DNA from: Bombella mellum
Lineage (GTDB): Bacteria; Pseudomonadota; Alphaproteobacteria; Acetobacterales; Acetobacteraceae
DNA length: 64,000 bases
Reading direction: 5' to 3'
NCBI RefSeq assembly: GCF_014048465.1
Contig: NZ_PDLY01000005.1
Span: 62,001-126,000, forward strand
Position numbers and translations under genes: made by a program. Positions within the stretch are counted from its first letter, which is position 1, and each line of letters starts with the position of its first letter. A model generated the notes under the pieces. The model did not search any database, was not told the DNA's origin, and saw only the letters and a list, made by a program, of their open reading frames with translations. Positions 1 through 9,031 of this stretch are shown here, in pieces.

Positions 1-630
1 GCCCGTGACGAACAGGATGTCGTCACTGATCCGCTCTATGTCACCGACATTCAGGGCCAGCCCTTCGCTGATGCGTAGCCCGGCCCCATACAGCAGAGTG
101 AACAGGGCGGCATCCCGCAGGGCGAAACCGTTGTTTATGGTCTGGTCGGCGATGCCATCCGGGGCCATCCGGGCGGCCTCCGGTGTCAGGGGGCGTGGGA
201 GGCGGGTTTTCATCCGGGGATTGCGGAGAAGGGCCAGGGCTGGATTGGTGATGCGGTGTTCTTTTTCCAGATAGCGGTAAAAGGCCCGCAGGGCGGAGAT
301 GCGGCGGGCACGGCTGCGGGCGTGGCCGTCCTGCGTGTGGCGGCTCCCGGGGTGGAGGCGTGCGGCCTTCTCGGCCCGGTTTGTCTCATGGGCCAGCCAT
401 GAGCGGAAATCGGCCAGCTTCAGGTCGCCCAGTGCCTCCAGAGGAAGGTCCCCGCCGAAATGGCGGCTGAAGAAACCGAGGGCCAAGGAGACATCGTGCA
501 GGTAGGCTGTCCGTGTGGCCTTGCTGGCCCGTTTCTCGTAGGTCAGCCAGTCCTGCCAGGCCGTGAGGGCCTCATGGGCGGCGTGCACCGTCATGGACCT
601 GCTGGGGGGGCTTCCGGATGGAAGGCTCAT
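1..630 (-). CDS. xerC: Tyrosine recombinase XerC/XerD (C-terminus cut by window edge)
   Basis: Site-specific tyrosine recombinase that resolves chromosome dimers at dif with its partner Xer protein. About 210 residues are visible. An N-terminal SAM-like core-binding region (HEALTAWQDWLTYEKRAS near residue 20) is followed by the start of the catalytic domain, with LLYGAGLRISEGLAL carrying the first catalytic arginine. The later HxxR and Tyr motifs lie outside the window. The ATG at 630 gives MSLPSGSPPSRS and is the first in-frame start. It is divergent from priA with a 34-bp gap. Whether it is XerC or XerD cannot be settled from this part; XerC is favoured by the priA-side location. Confidence 0.85.
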   Translation of the reverse strand, partial: MSLPSGSPPSRSMTVHAAHEALTAWQDWLTYEKRASKATRTAYLHDVSLALGFFSRHFGGDLPLEALGDLKLADFRSWLAHETNRAEKAARLHPGSRHTQDGHARSRARRISALRAFYRYLEKEHRITNPALALLRNPRMKTRLPRPLTPEAARMAPDGIADQTINNGFALRDAALFTLLYGAGLRISEGLALNVGDIERISDDILFVTG

Positions 631-664
631 GGTATTTCCCTGCCGGAGAGGTTAGGATGAAGAC

Positions 665-2914
665 ATGGCAGAAAACAGCCTTCCCCCCCATAGCAGGAGA
701 ATGGAAGCCGGTCATCGTCTTTCCGTTCTGGTGCCCCGTCCTTTCGACGGCCCGTTGGATTACCGGTCCGACAGGCCCCTGGCACCAGGGACGCTGGTGC
801 GCGTGCCGCTGGGGCGACAGGAGCTGACAGGCTGTGTCTGGGACAGCGAGCCAGCCCATCTTCCTGCCGATTTCCGCCCGGCTTCCCGGGGGAAGACGTT
901 CGCCTTTGCGAAACTGCGTCCCATCACGGCCGTGCTGGAGCATGTACCGCCCCTGCCGGATGACCTCCGCCAGTTCATCGACTGGGTGGCGGCTTATGGC
1001 CTGAGTGCGCCGGGCATGGTGCTGGCCATCGCCCTGCGGGTTCCGGCGCAGGCGGGCAGCATGAAACCCCTCATGGGCTGGGTGCGGAAACCCGGCCCCC
1101 TGCCGGACACGCTGCGCCTGACCCCGGCCCGCAGGGCCGTTCTGGAGGCTCTGGAGCAGGGTGGTCCCGGCACCACGGCGATGCTGGCGGCGCAGAGCGG
1201 GGCCAGTGCGGCGGTGATCCGGGGGCTGGCCAATGCAGGGGTGCTGGAAGAGTGCCTCATGGAGGCATCATCCTCTGCCGGGCAGGCGGACCCGGACCAT
1301 GCCCCGCCGACCCTTTCCGCAGAGCAGGCCGAGGCGGCGGGGGCCCTGGTGGCCGGCGTGGAGGAGCGGGCCTTCAATGTCACGCTGCTGGAGGGGGTGA
1401 CGGGGTCCGGCAAGACGGAGGTCTATTTCGAGGCCGTGGCGGCGTGCCTGAGGCAGGGCAGGCAGGTGCTGGTGCTGCTGCCGGAGATCGTCCTGACGGC
1501 CCAGTGGACGGACCGTTTTGAGCGGCGTTTCGGCATCCGGCCTGCCGTCTGGCATTCCGAGCTGGGGCAGAAGACACGGCGGGAGACATGGTGCGCCATT
1601 GCCGAGGGGCGGCAGCAGGTTGTCGTGGGGGCACGTTCTGCCCTGTTCCTGCCCTTTGCCCGTCTCGGGCTTGTGGTGGTCGATGAGGAGCACGAGAACA
1701 CCTACAAGCAGGAGGAAGGCGTTCTCTATCACGGGCGGGACATGGCCATCGTGCGGGCGAGGCTGGTGCAGGGAGCGGTCATTCTTGTCTCCGCCACGCC
1801 GTCCATGGAGACGCTCGTCAACGTGCAGAAGGGCCGCTTCCGTCATGAGGTGCTGGAGGCCCGGCACGGAACGGCCCGGATGCCGGAGATCAGCCTGATC
1901 GACATGAAGGAACATGGCCCGGAGCGGGGGCAGTTCCTTTCTCCCCTGCTCTGTGAGAGCATAGAGGCACGCATGAAGGCCGGGGAGCAGAGCATGCTGT
2001 TCCTGAACCGGCGTGGCTATGCACCGATGACGCTGTGCCGGGCCTGTGGGCACCGCCTGCAATGCCCTCACTGTTCGGCGTGGATGGTGGAGCACAGGCG
2101 ACGCCGGATTCTGGCCTGCCATCATTGTGAATATACCCAGCCGCTCATCAGTGCCTGCTCGTCCTGCGGGGCGCAGGACAGTCTCGTGCCGATCGGTCCG
2201 GGGGTGGAGCGCATCCATGAGGAGGCGCAGGCCCGCTTCCCAGATGCCCGGCTGCTGAGCATGGCGTCCGACACGCTGACCTCACCCACGGCCATGGAAG
2301 AGGCCGTGCGGAAAATCGCCAGCCGGGAGGTGGACCTCATCATCGGCACGCAGGTCGTGGCCAAGGGCTGGCACTTCCCGGACCTGACGCTGGTTGGGGT
2401 GGTGGATGCGGACCTCGGGCTGGGTGGAGGTGACCTGCGGGCAGCGGAACGGACCATGCAGCTTCTTCATCAGGTGGCAGGGCGTGCGGGGCGTGGCACG
2501 AAGCCGGGGCAGGTGATGCTGCAAAGTTATGCGGGCGATCACCCGGTGATGAAGGCCCTGCTGGCCAATGACTTCATCAGCTTCATGGAGCAGGAGGCCG
2601 CCCAGCGTCGTCCGGGATTCTGGCCTCCTTACGGGCGTCTGGCTGCCGTGATCGTCAGTGCGCCGAAGGAGCGGCAGGCGGAGGAGCTGGCCCGCCTGCT
2701 GGCCATGCACGCCCCACGGGGTGAGGGGATTCAGGTTCTGGGACCGGCCCCGGCCCCTCTGGCCCTGTTGCGGGACCGCTACCGGTACCGTCTTCTCCTG
2801 CGGACCCGGCGGGACATCGCCCTTCAGCCCCTGCTGAGGCGGTGGCTGGACGGTGCGCCCCGCAAGAATGATGCCCGCATCGACGTGGACGTGGACCCTG
2901 TGTCCTTCATGTGA
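665..2914 (+). CDS. priA: Primosomal protein N' (replication restart helicase PriA)
   Basis: Superfamily 2 DNA helicase that reloads the replisome at stalled forks. The product is 749 residues, close to the family length. An N-terminal DNA-binding domain precedes Walker A GVTGSGKTEVY near residue 244, the DEEH box (VVVDEEHENTYKQEE) near 339, and a zinc-binding insertion rich in CxxC pairs (CRACGHRLQCPHC, CHHCEY, CSSCG) at about 455-505. Helicase motifs V and VI follow (IIGTQVVAKGWHFPD, HQVAGRAGRG). All eight cysteines expected for two zinc sites appear to be present. It is divergent from the xer gene. The start MAENSLPP has a GAGG-like stretch just upstream. Confidence 0.97.
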   Translation: MAENSLPPHSRRMEAGHRLSVLVPRPFDGPLDYRSDRPLAPGTLVRVPLGRQELTGCVWDSEPAHLPADFRPASRGKTFAFAKLRPITAVLEHVPPLPDDLRQFIDWVAAYGLSAPGMVLAIALRVPAQAGSMKPLMGWVRKPGPLPDTLRLTPARRAVLEALEQGGPGTTAMLAAQSGASAAVIRGLANAGVLEECLMEASSSAGQADPDHAPPTLSAEQAEAAGALVAGVEERAFNVTLLEGVTGSGKTEVYFEAVAACLRQGRQVLVLLPEIVLTAQWTDRFERRFGIRPAVWHSELGQKTRRETWCAIAEGRQQVVVGARSALFLPFARLGLVVVDEEHENTYKQEEGVLYHGRDMAIVRARLVQGAVILVSATPSMETLVNVQKGRFRHEVLEARHGTARMPEISLIDMKEHGPERGQFLSPLLCESIEARMKAGEQSMLFLNRRGYAPMTLCRACGHRLQCPHCSAWMVEHRRRRILACHHCEYTQPLISACSSCGAQDSLVPIGPGVERIHEEAQARFPDARLLSMASDTLTSPTAMEEAVRKIASREVDLIIGTQVVAKGWHFPDLTLVGVVDADLGLGGGDLRAAERTMQLLHQVAGRAGRGTKPGQVMLQSYAGDHPVMKALLANDFISFMEQEAAQRRPGFWPPYGRLAAVIVSAPKERQAEELARLLAMHAPRGEGIQVLGPAPAPLALLRDRYRYRLLLRTRRDIALQPLLRRWLDGAPRKNDARIDVDVDPVSFM

Positions 2915-2924
2915 CCGGAAAGGG

Positions 2925-3680
2925 TCAGTCCGGGATGCCGTTGGCCTGCTGTTCCAGCTGTCTGTAGCGTTTCTGTCCGTCCGGGAGCAGAGGGGCGTGT
3001 GTCAGGGCCTCGGTATAGGCATGGAGGGCCTGATGGGGGTGATGGAGATGTTCCTGCGTGTGGGCCAGCAGGTCCCAGCTCTGGGCATCGCCGGGGTCAT
3101 GGACCAGCGCAACCTGAAGGTCCTGCACGGCTCCCGTCAGGTCATTGCCGAGAAAGCGGACGGCAGCCCGCTGGCGGCGGAGGAAGGCGTTGTCGGGCTG
3201 GAGGGTCAGGGCGGCGGACATGTCCTTCTCCGCCTCGCTGGCATGACCCTGCTTGAGTTCATCCTGTGCCTCGCTGAGCAGGATGCGGCCGCTGTTCTTC
3301 ACGCTGTAGAGGCGCAGGGTCTCGGCCTTTTTCATCAGGCCCTGGGCCTTCTGGTCGTCCTGCTCGCTGGCGATGGCCTGCTCGGTCTGTTCCAGCTTTT
3401 CCTTGAGGCTCGGGGTGTGCGGTTTTCCGGGGGGCGACACCGGCTGGTCGTGACTGGTCCCGTCCTTGTGGGCAGGCCCCGGCGTGGCATGGGGCTGTGT
3501 CTGCCCGTGTGCCGGAATAGTGGTGGTGGCCATCAGGAGAAAGGCCATGCTGGCCGCAGCCACAAAAAAAGCCCCCGGCCGAAAAGCGGGAGGCTTCAGC
3601 CCCCCGGAGGAGGCTTCACGCTTCAGAGCATGAAAGACAGGGTGGCGCAGCGGAGCCGTGGACATGCCGCACCGTCCCAT
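2925..3680 (-). CDS. Exported tetratricopeptide-repeat protein
   Basis: The C-terminal half has TPR-like helices (EAEKDMSAALTLQPDNAFLRR, GDAQSWDLLAHTQEHLHHP, ALHAYTEALTHAP), suggesting a protein-protein interaction role. A hydrophobic stretch (FFVAAASMAFLLMATTTI, about residues 38-55) ending in AHG looks like a signal peptide, and a Pro/His/Gly-rich linker follows. The start is uncertain. The ATG at 3680 is only 12 bp after rpmJ, but a terminator for rpmJ (3564-3595) lies inside the first 40 codons, so the GTG at 3563 or ATG at 3548 may be the real start. Function unknown. Confidence 0.7.
   Translation of the reverse strand: MGRCGMSTAPLRHPVFHALKREASSGGLKPPAFRPGAFFVAAASMAFLLMATTTIPAHGQTQPHATPGPAHKDGTSHDQPVSPPGKPHTPSLKEKLEQTEQAIASEQDDQKAQGLMKKAETLRLYSVKNSGRILLSEAQDELKQGHASEAEKDMSAALTLQPDNAFLRRQRAAVRFLGNDLTGAVQDLQVALVHDPGDAQSWDLLAHTQEHLHHPHQALHAYTEALTHAPLLPDGQKRYRQLEQQANGIPD
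3564..3595 (-). terminator. Rho-independent terminator behind rpmJ, inside the 5' part of the TPR ORF
   Basis: On the minus strand AGCCTCC pairs with GGGGGCT around a GC-rich apex and is followed by seven T residues. It lies about 100 nt after the rpmJ stop. Its position argues that the TPR coding region starts downstream of it or is expressed only by readthrough. Confidence 0.6.
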
Positions 3681-3692
3681 CCGTCTGTCAGC

Positions 3693-3818
3693 TCAGCCCT
3701 GACGGGCCTTCATGCGCGGGTTCTGCTTGTTGATGACATACACGCGGCCACGACGACGCACGACACGGCAGTTCTTGTCACGAACCTTGGCGGACTTCAG
3801 GCTGTTACGGATCTTCAT
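3693..3818 (-). CDS. rpmJ: 50S ribosomal protein L36
   Basis: The 41-residue product [20 protein letters not shown] continues with [21 protein letters not shown]. This matches the longer (41-residue) L36 form found in alphaproteobacteria. The form lacks the full set of zinc cysteines (only one Cys is visible), like the C-minus paralogues. It is a small basic rRNA-binding protein of the large subunit. It is a single gene followed by a rho-independent terminator at 3564-3595. Confidence 0.97.
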   Translation of the reverse strand: MKIRNSLKSAKVRDKNCRVVRRRGRVYVINKQNPRMKARQG

Positions 3819-4004
3819 GATGTTCAGGCTCCCCGACAGAAAAGACAGGCCAGTCTGCCCTGCCGGGCAGCGGCTCTCATAATGCAGGGCTGAGACGCCC
3901 GCGAAACTTGGCGTCCGCTTACCCTGTAAGATGGGGGTGAGTCAAGGTTGCGTGGAGCAGAACGCCCATTTCCCCCTGATCCCTTTCGGATTATGCTGGC
4001 CGAC

Positions 4005-4466
4005 ATGAGCCAGTTTTCTTCCTTTTCCTTTCCGTATCGTTGCAGACTCCTGTCAGTCCTGCTTCTCGGAGCCTTCTGTCTTGCCAGCCCGGCCTGGGCT
4101 GGTGGTGCGGCCCGTACGGATGATGACGACCCGGCCGTGAATGCCAAGGGTGTCGTGGTGAACAATATCCTTGCCGTCCTGCGGGTCAGTCCGAATTCGG
4201 CAGGCAGGCAGTGCCTGAAGACCCTGGACGAGATGCACAAGGTGCAGAAGCAGCTGGATGACGAGGAAACGGCCCAGCGCAGCTTTGATGTCGGCCTTCT
4301 GCGGGATGTGCTGGAATCGGACATGGAGAGCGTGATTGCCAGCTGTGGCCGGGATGCCCGCACCTCATGCGAGGGTGGGGCTGCTGGCCAGAATGCACGG
4401 CTGGGCAGGATATGCTCCCAGCTCTTCGAACTCGATTCGGAAGATCAGGGCGATGATCTCCAGTAA
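4005..4466 (+). CDS. Small secreted protein of unknown function
   Basis: The product is about 153 residues from the ATG at 4005 (MSQFSSFSFPYRCRLL). A clear Sec signal peptide (LLSVLLLGAFCLASPAWA, cleavage after AWA) is followed by an acidic start (RTDDDDPAVNAKG). The mature part is mostly helical with three to four cysteines (RQCLKTLDEM, IASCGRDARTSCEG, RICSQLFEL), which could form disulfides in the periplasm. I do not recognise the family. An ATG at 3993 or 3948 would add non-signal-like residues, so 4005 is preferred. A strong terminator follows at 4485. Confidence 0.7.
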   Translation: MSQFSSFSFPYRCRLLSVLLLGAFCLASPAWAGGAARTDDDDPAVNAKGVVVNNILAVLRVSPNSAGRQCLKTLDEMHKVQKQLDDEETAQRSFDVGLLRDVLESDMESVIASCGRDARTSCEGGAAGQNARLGRICSQLFELDSEDQGDDLQ

Positions 4467-4484
4467 ACGGGTGGGACTGCCAGG

Positions 4485-4524
4485 AAAAAGCCCCTGTTCC
4501 ATGAAAGGAGCAGGGGCTTTTCTT
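4485..4524. terminator. Bidirectional terminator between convergent genes
   Basis: AAAAAGCCCCTG and CAGGGGCTTTT form a long stem around a short loop, with A-rich and T-rich flanks. It can serve both the secreted-protein gene and the facing oligopeptidase gene. Confidence 0.85.
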
Positions 4525-4532
4525 TCAGCAAG

Positions 4533-6674
4533 TCAGTTTTCTGCCTGTTTCAGGCTCCAGAGGGCGAAGGCCTGCACGAGGGCCACTTCCTTCAGGCGGG
4601 CAAAACGGCCTGAGGAACCGCCGTGTCCCGCCTCCATGTTGATCTGGCAGAGGAAGGGACCGCCCCGTGCCTCTTCCCGCAGGCGGGCGATCCATTTGGC
4701 AGGCTCCCAGTAGGTCACCCGTGGGTCGGACAGCCCCCCGAGAGCCAGGATGGCCGGGTAGGAGACGGGGCGGATGTTGTCATAGGGAGAATAGCTGGCG
4801 ATGAGGTCGTAAGCCTCCGGGTCCGTCAGCGGGTTTCCCCATTCCGGCCATTCCGGCGGCGTGAGCGGCAGGGAGATGTCCGACATGGTGTTCAGCATGT
4901 CCACGAACGGCACCTGGGCGGCGATACCGGCAAACAGCTCCGGTGCCATGTTGGTAATGGCCCCCATCAGCAGTCCGCCAGCCGAGCCACCATGCGCCAC
5001 GATGCGGTGGGGGGCGGTGTAGCCTTCGGCAATCAGGTGTCGGGCACAGCTGATGAAGTCGGTGAAGCTGTTGGTTTTCTTGGTTGCCCGTCCTTCAAGG
5101 AACCAGTTCCAGCCCTTTTCACTGCCACCCCGCACATGGGCCGTGGCATGGATCATGCCACGGTCCACGAGGCTGAGGGCGGTGGTGGAGAAGCTGGCCT
5201 CCATGGAGATGCCGTAGGAGCCATAGCCGTACAGCAGCATGGGATTCTGTCCGTCCAGCTTCGTCCCCTTCTTCATCAGGAGGGTGACGGGCACCATGGC
5301 GCCATCATCGGCCCGGGCGAAAAGGCGGCGTGTCTCATAGGCGGCGGGGTGGTGGCCTGAGGGAACCTCCCGTACTTTGCGGAGATTTTTCTCCCCTGTC
5401 CGCATGTCATAATCATACCAGTGCGCCGGGGTCGTGGGGGACTGGTAGATGTAGCGCAGGAAGGGCTGGTCATATTCCAGCACGCCCAGCAGGCTGAACG
5501 TGTAGGCGGGTTCGTCCATGCTGATGTGGCGGGCATGGCGGCGGATGTCGCCTCTGTCGGCGTCTTCACGGCTGAGGGTGAAGATTTCCGTATTGCCGTT
5601 GCGCCGCTCCAGCCAGGCCAGATGGTCCTTCCCGGCACTGACACCGAGGAGGAAATGGCCTTCCTCATGGGGCAGGAACTCCTGCCAGTGGTCACGGTCC
5701 GGCGTGGCTTCCGGGGCCGTCATCAGCTTGAAGTCAACCGCCCCGCCTGCGTTGGTCAGGATGATGAAGCGGTCCTGCCAGTGGGTCAGGCTGTAGCGTT
5801 CTCCCCGCACCAGCGGTGCAGCGACTTTGGGCATGGCCGTCGGGTCTGAGGCGGGGATGAGCAGGGTCTCGTTCGTGTCATGGTCACCCCTTTCAATGGC
5901 GATCCATTTCCGGGAGGCACTGACACCGATGCTGAGGAAGAAGCCGGGATCGGTCTCGTCAAAGATGAGCGTGTCCTCACCACCCAGAAGCGGGCGGCGA
6001 TAGATGCGTGAGGGGCGGCCATTGTCGTCCCGGTAGATCCAGAAGAGATGCTGGCTGTCCGGGGAGAGGGTGAAGCTGCCCGTGCTGCTCTCCACGGCAG
6101 GGGCGCAGAGTTCACCCGTGGCAAGGTCCTTCACCTGAATCCGGTAGACTTCCGACCCCTGCACGTCCTCGGCATAGACGTAATAGCGGTGGTCTTCCGT
6201 GTGGGCGGCCTGGGCGAGGCTGTAGAAGCTGTGCCGGGCGGCTAGTTCGTTCACGTCCAGCAGGATTTCTTCCGGTCCGTCGGCCTCGCTGGTTCCGGCC
6301 CTGCGGGGGCGGCGGACATGGAGCGGGTACTGGGCATCCTTTCCGAAGCGCAGGCCATACAGCCACGGGCCGTCAGGTAGCGGCACGGACTCTTCTGCCG
6401 GAGGAATGCGGCCGACCATCTCCCTGAAGAGGTCTTCCTGAAGCGGTTTCGTCCCGGCGAGGACGGCCTCCGCATAGGCATTTTCCTGCTTCAGGTGGGT
6501 GCGTATGTCATCCCGCAGGACGGACGGGTCCCGCAGGACCTTCTGCCAGTTTTCGTCCTTCATCCATGCGTAGGAATCCGTACGGGTGCGGCCGAGCTGT
6601 TCCAGCACGACGGGATTGCGCCGGGCCACGGGGGCCTTGGGCAGGGCGGGGGCGGTGTGTTTGTCAGCAGTCAT
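4533..6674 (-). CDS. ptrB: Oligopeptidase B (S9A serine peptidase)
   Basis: Serine peptidase of the prolyl oligopeptidase family that cleaves short peptides after basic residues in the cytoplasm. The product is 713 residues, the usual length. An N-terminal seven-bladed propeller region (about 75-420) is followed by an alpha/beta hydrolase domain. The nucleophile serine is in AHGGSAGGLLMG near residue 562, the Asp in GGLSDPRVTYWEP near 650, and the His in MEAGHGGSSGRF near 685. No signal peptide is present. Oligopeptidase B is preferred over prolyl oligopeptidase because of the GGSAGGLLMGA context and the RLREEARGG C-terminal region. It is convergent with the upstream secreted protein. Confidence 0.93.
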   Translation of the reverse strand: MTADKHTAPALPKAPVARRNPVVLEQLGRTRTDSYAWMKDENWQKVLRDPSVLRDDIRTHLKQENAYAEAVLAGTKPLQEDLFREMVGRIPPAEESVPLPDGPWLYGLRFGKDAQYPLHVRRPRRAGTSEADGPEEILLDVNELAARHSFYSLAQAAHTEDHRYYVYAEDVQGSEVYRIQVKDLATGELCAPAVESSTGSFTLSPDSQHLFWIYRDDNGRPSRIYRRPLLGGEDTLIFDETDPGFFLSIGVSASRKWIAIERGDHDTNETLLIPASDPTAMPKVAAPLVRGERYSLTHWQDRFIILTNAGGAVDFKLMTAPEATPDRDHWQEFLPHEEGHFLLGVSAGKDHLAWLERRNGNTEIFTLSREDADRGDIRRHARHISMDEPAYTFSLLGVLEYDQPFLRYIYQSPTTPAHWYDYDMRTGEKNLRKVREVPSGHHPAAYETRRLFARADDGAMVPVTLLMKKGTKLDGQNPMLLYGYGSYGISMEASFSTTALSLVDRGMIHATAHVRGGSEKGWNWFLEGRATKKTNSFTDFISCARHLIAEGYTAPHRIVAHGGSAGGLLMGAITNMAPELFAGIAAQVPFVDMLNTMSDISLPLTPPEWPEWGNPLTDPEAYDLIASYSPYDNIRPVSYPAILALGGLSDPRVTYWEPAKWIARLREEARGGPFLCQINMEAGHGGSSGRFARLKEVALVQAFALWSLKQAEN

Positions 6675-6726
6675 GGGGGAAGATGTGGCTGTTGGTCACG
6701 GGCGATTCAATGGCACCGGTGGTGTC

Positions 6727-7551
6727 TCACTGGCCATCATGCAGAAAATGCCGCAGCCGGCTCGTCTGCTCCGGCTGGAGCGGCAGCTCCTGTGTCCCTA
6801 TGGCGGCGACCGGGGTCAGGCTCAGGGCCGTGACCAGCCAGGCCCCCTGGAGCTTGGGAATGTCGGCTTCCGTCAGGCTGCGTTCCTTGCAGAGTCCGGC
6901 AGAGAGCAGGCGGCCACGGGAAATTCCGGGCAGGATTCCGGCGGAGAGGGGAGGAGTGACGATCTGCCCGTCCAGCAGGGCCAGAAAGCTGGCGGCCGTG
7001 GCTTCGGCAATCTCGCCTTCGTGGGTGAGCCAGAGGGCGTCATCGGCTCCTTTTTCCCGTGCCTCCATGCGGGCAAGAATGGCGGGCAGGGCACTGATGG
7101 ACTTCACCCGGTTCAGCACGGCCTGCCGGTCCCGCCGCTGCGTGCTGACATGCAGCCGGACGGGGGTGGCGGACTGTTCTGACGGCGGGGCTGTCGTGAT
7201 GAGCAGTGTGGTGTGGGGTTTTGCGGGAGGGGTCAGCCCTCGTGGGCCGGTGCCTCGGGATAGGGTCATCCGGACGGAGCCATCCGTCAGGTTGTTGGCG
7301 GCGATCAGCCTGTCCAGTGCGGCCTGGACGGTCTCCCGGTTGGGAGCGGGAAGGCGCAGGATGCGGCAGCCTTCTTCCATCCGAGCGAGATGGGCCTCCA
7401 GCAGTGGAACCTGACGGTTGCGGAGCTGCATGGTTTCAAAAAGACCGTCACCCAGCAGAACGCCACGATCCTGTGCGGTAAGGGCCGGACCGTCTGCCGG
7501 GAGCAGGTCGTTGTTGAGCCAGAGGAAAGGACGGGGCGAAGATGATGTCAT
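6727..7551 (-). CDS. pabC: Class IV aminotransferase, likely aminodeoxychorismate lyase
   Basis: Fold-type IV PLP enzyme of 274 residues. The family lysine is probably in NRVKSISALPAI near 150, and the cofactor-binding stretch GEIAEATAASFLAL is near 178. The N-terminus (WLNNDLLP, DRGVLLGDGLFETMQL) is typical of the family. It lies 3 bp downstream of pabB, which points to 4-amino-4-deoxychorismate lyase, the step giving p-aminobenzoate for folate. The family also contains branched-chain and D-amino-acid aminotransferases, so the assignment rests mainly on pabB. Confidence 0.85.
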   Translation of the reverse strand: MTSSSPRPFLWLNNDLLPADGPALTAQDRGVLLGDGLFETMQLRNRQVPLLEAHLARMEEGCRILRLPAPNRETVQAALDRLIAANNLTDGSVRMTLSRGTGPRGLTPPAKPHTTLLITTAPPSEQSATPVRLHVSTQRRDRQAVLNRVKSISALPAILARMEAREKGADDALWLTHEGEIAEATAASFLALLDGQIVTPPLSAGILPGISRGRLLSAGLCKERSLTEADIPKLQGAWLVTALSLTPVAAIGTQELPLQPEQTSRLRHFLHDGQ

Positions 7552-7554
7552 GAT

Positions 7555-8925
7555 TTAATGTCCGTGGTCATGAAGTAGCTTCAGAAGCGGCATGGCCTTG
7601 AGGCGCATTTCTTTATATTCTCTTTCTGGATGGGAAGGATAGGTGATACCGCCACCGGCCCCCACCTTCAGATGGTCTTCCGTTGCGCTGATGCTGCGGA
7701 TGACGACGGAACTGTCCAGCGCACCATCCCAGCCCAGCCGGAAGAGCGTGCCGCAATAGGCCCCTCTGGCAGAAGACTCGACCTCATCAATGATCTGCAT
7801 GGCCCGGTATTTCGGGGCTCCGGTGATGGAGCCGGGGGGAATCGTGGCCGCCAGAAGGTCGGCGGCGTCATGGCCTTTTTGGAGCCGCCCCGTCACGCTG
7901 GACACGAGATGGTGAACATGGGCGAACCGTTCCACGGTGAACAGGTGTGGAACATCCACGCTGCCAAGCTGGCAGACCCTGCCGATGTCGTGGCGCATCA
8001 GGTCGGTGATCATCAGGTTCTCGGCCAGTTCCTTCTCATCCCGGCGGAGGGCCTCCTTCAGGGCGTCATTCTGTCGGGGATCGTCACTGACGGGGCAGGT
8101 GCCCTTGATGGGCCGTGTCTCGATGCGCCTCTGACGGTCCAGTGAAAGAAACCGTTCGACTGAGGCACTGAGCAGCGTGAATTCCGGCGTGTGGAACCAG
8201 GCCCCGAACGGGGCCGGGCAGCGTGTGCGAAGCTGATCGTAGAGGGCGTGCAGGTCGAGCGTCTTCGGGCGGGGGGCGACCCAACGCATCGTCAGGTTGG
8301 CCTGAAAGATGTCTCCGGCTGCAATGTATTCCTGCACGCTCCGGACGGCAGCCTGCCACGTGGCGGCATCCTGTTCGGGTACGGGGATGAGGGACGGTCC
8401 CGGGCTGTCCGGTCTGGCCGTGGTGGCGGGCTGGTCCGGTGGTGGGGCACCGTCTGCACTGGCCCACCAGAGCCTTTGCTCCAGCCTGTCGAAAATGAAC
8501 AGGTCCCGGCAGGCCAGTGCGGTGAAGGTGGGGCAGTCCGTGACATGGCGGGAGGTGAGACCTTCCCGGGCCATGCCGGCCTCATAGCTGAGCAGGCCGA
8601 TCACGCCGCCGGTGAAGGGCAGCTCCGGCGGAAGAGGAGGGGAAGGGCGGCCTGCCGGTGCGTGGGCGGCCAGAAAGGCCCGCAGACGCTGCGGAACAAG
8701 GTGCATCTCCGCCAGGGGCAGGGTGAGTCGTCCGGCCGGGCGGGGACAGAGGAAGCTCCAGCGATGCCGTTCCTGTTCCGCCGGGCCGCCGCTGTCGAGA
8801 AAGACGGACGTTTCCGCCTCCCGGCAGAGGGGGAAGAGCCGTTCCGGGGGGCACCACGGCAGTTCCGTGACATGGGGGGCAGGAAGGGAGGAGGCAGAAG
8901 AAGGCATGGCGGCGGGGCGTGTCAT
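7555..8925 (-). CDS. pabB: Aminodeoxychorismate synthase component I
   Basis: Chorismate-binding enzyme of 456 residues that aminates chorismate for p-aminobenzoate and folate synthesis. Signature motifs are [10 protein letters not shown], where the lysine in PIKGT separates PabB from anthranilate synthase TrpE (PIAGT), then [16 protein letters not shown], then [14 protein letters not shown], all in the C-terminal half. The N-terminal domain contains [13 protein letters not shown]. It is transcribed with pabC. The amidotransferase subunit PabA is not in the window. Confidence 0.93.
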   Translation of the reverse strand: MTRPAAMPSSASSLPAPHVTELPWCPPERLFPLCREAETSVFLDSGGPAEQERHRWSFLCPRPAGRLTLPLAEMHLVPQRLRAFLAAHAPAGRPSPPLPPELPFTGGVIGLLSYEAGMAREGLTSRHVTDCPTFTALACRDLFIFDRLEQRLWWASADGAPPPDQPATTARPDSPGPSLIPVPEQDAATWQAAVRSVQEYIAAGDIFQANLTMRWVAPRPKTLDLHALYDQLRTRCPAPFGAWFHTPEFTLLSASVERFLSLDRQRRIETRPIKGTCPVSDDPRQNDALKEALRRDEKELAENLMITDLMRHDIGRVCQLGSVDVPHLFTVERFAHVHHLVSSVTGRLQKGHDAADLLAATIPPGSITGAPKYRAMQIIDEVESSARGAYCGTLFRLGWDGALDSSVVIRSISATEDHLKVGAGGGITYPSHPEREYKEMRLKAMPLLKLLHDHGH

Positions 8926-9031
8926 CCGGTCACGTTGCGGCAGGTGTGGTGGGGAGGAACAAACTAGGCACCTGAGGCAGAATAGGTTATGCTGGAATAC
9001 CGACCATTTACAGAAAACGGGTGGACCTGTC

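Noticed and set aside
8612-9031. 140-residue N-terminal extension of gyrA
   Set aside because: It runs antisense over pabB, is Arg/Gly/Ser-rich and unlike GyrA. The TTG at 9032 with a GGTGGA site gives the conserved N-terminus.
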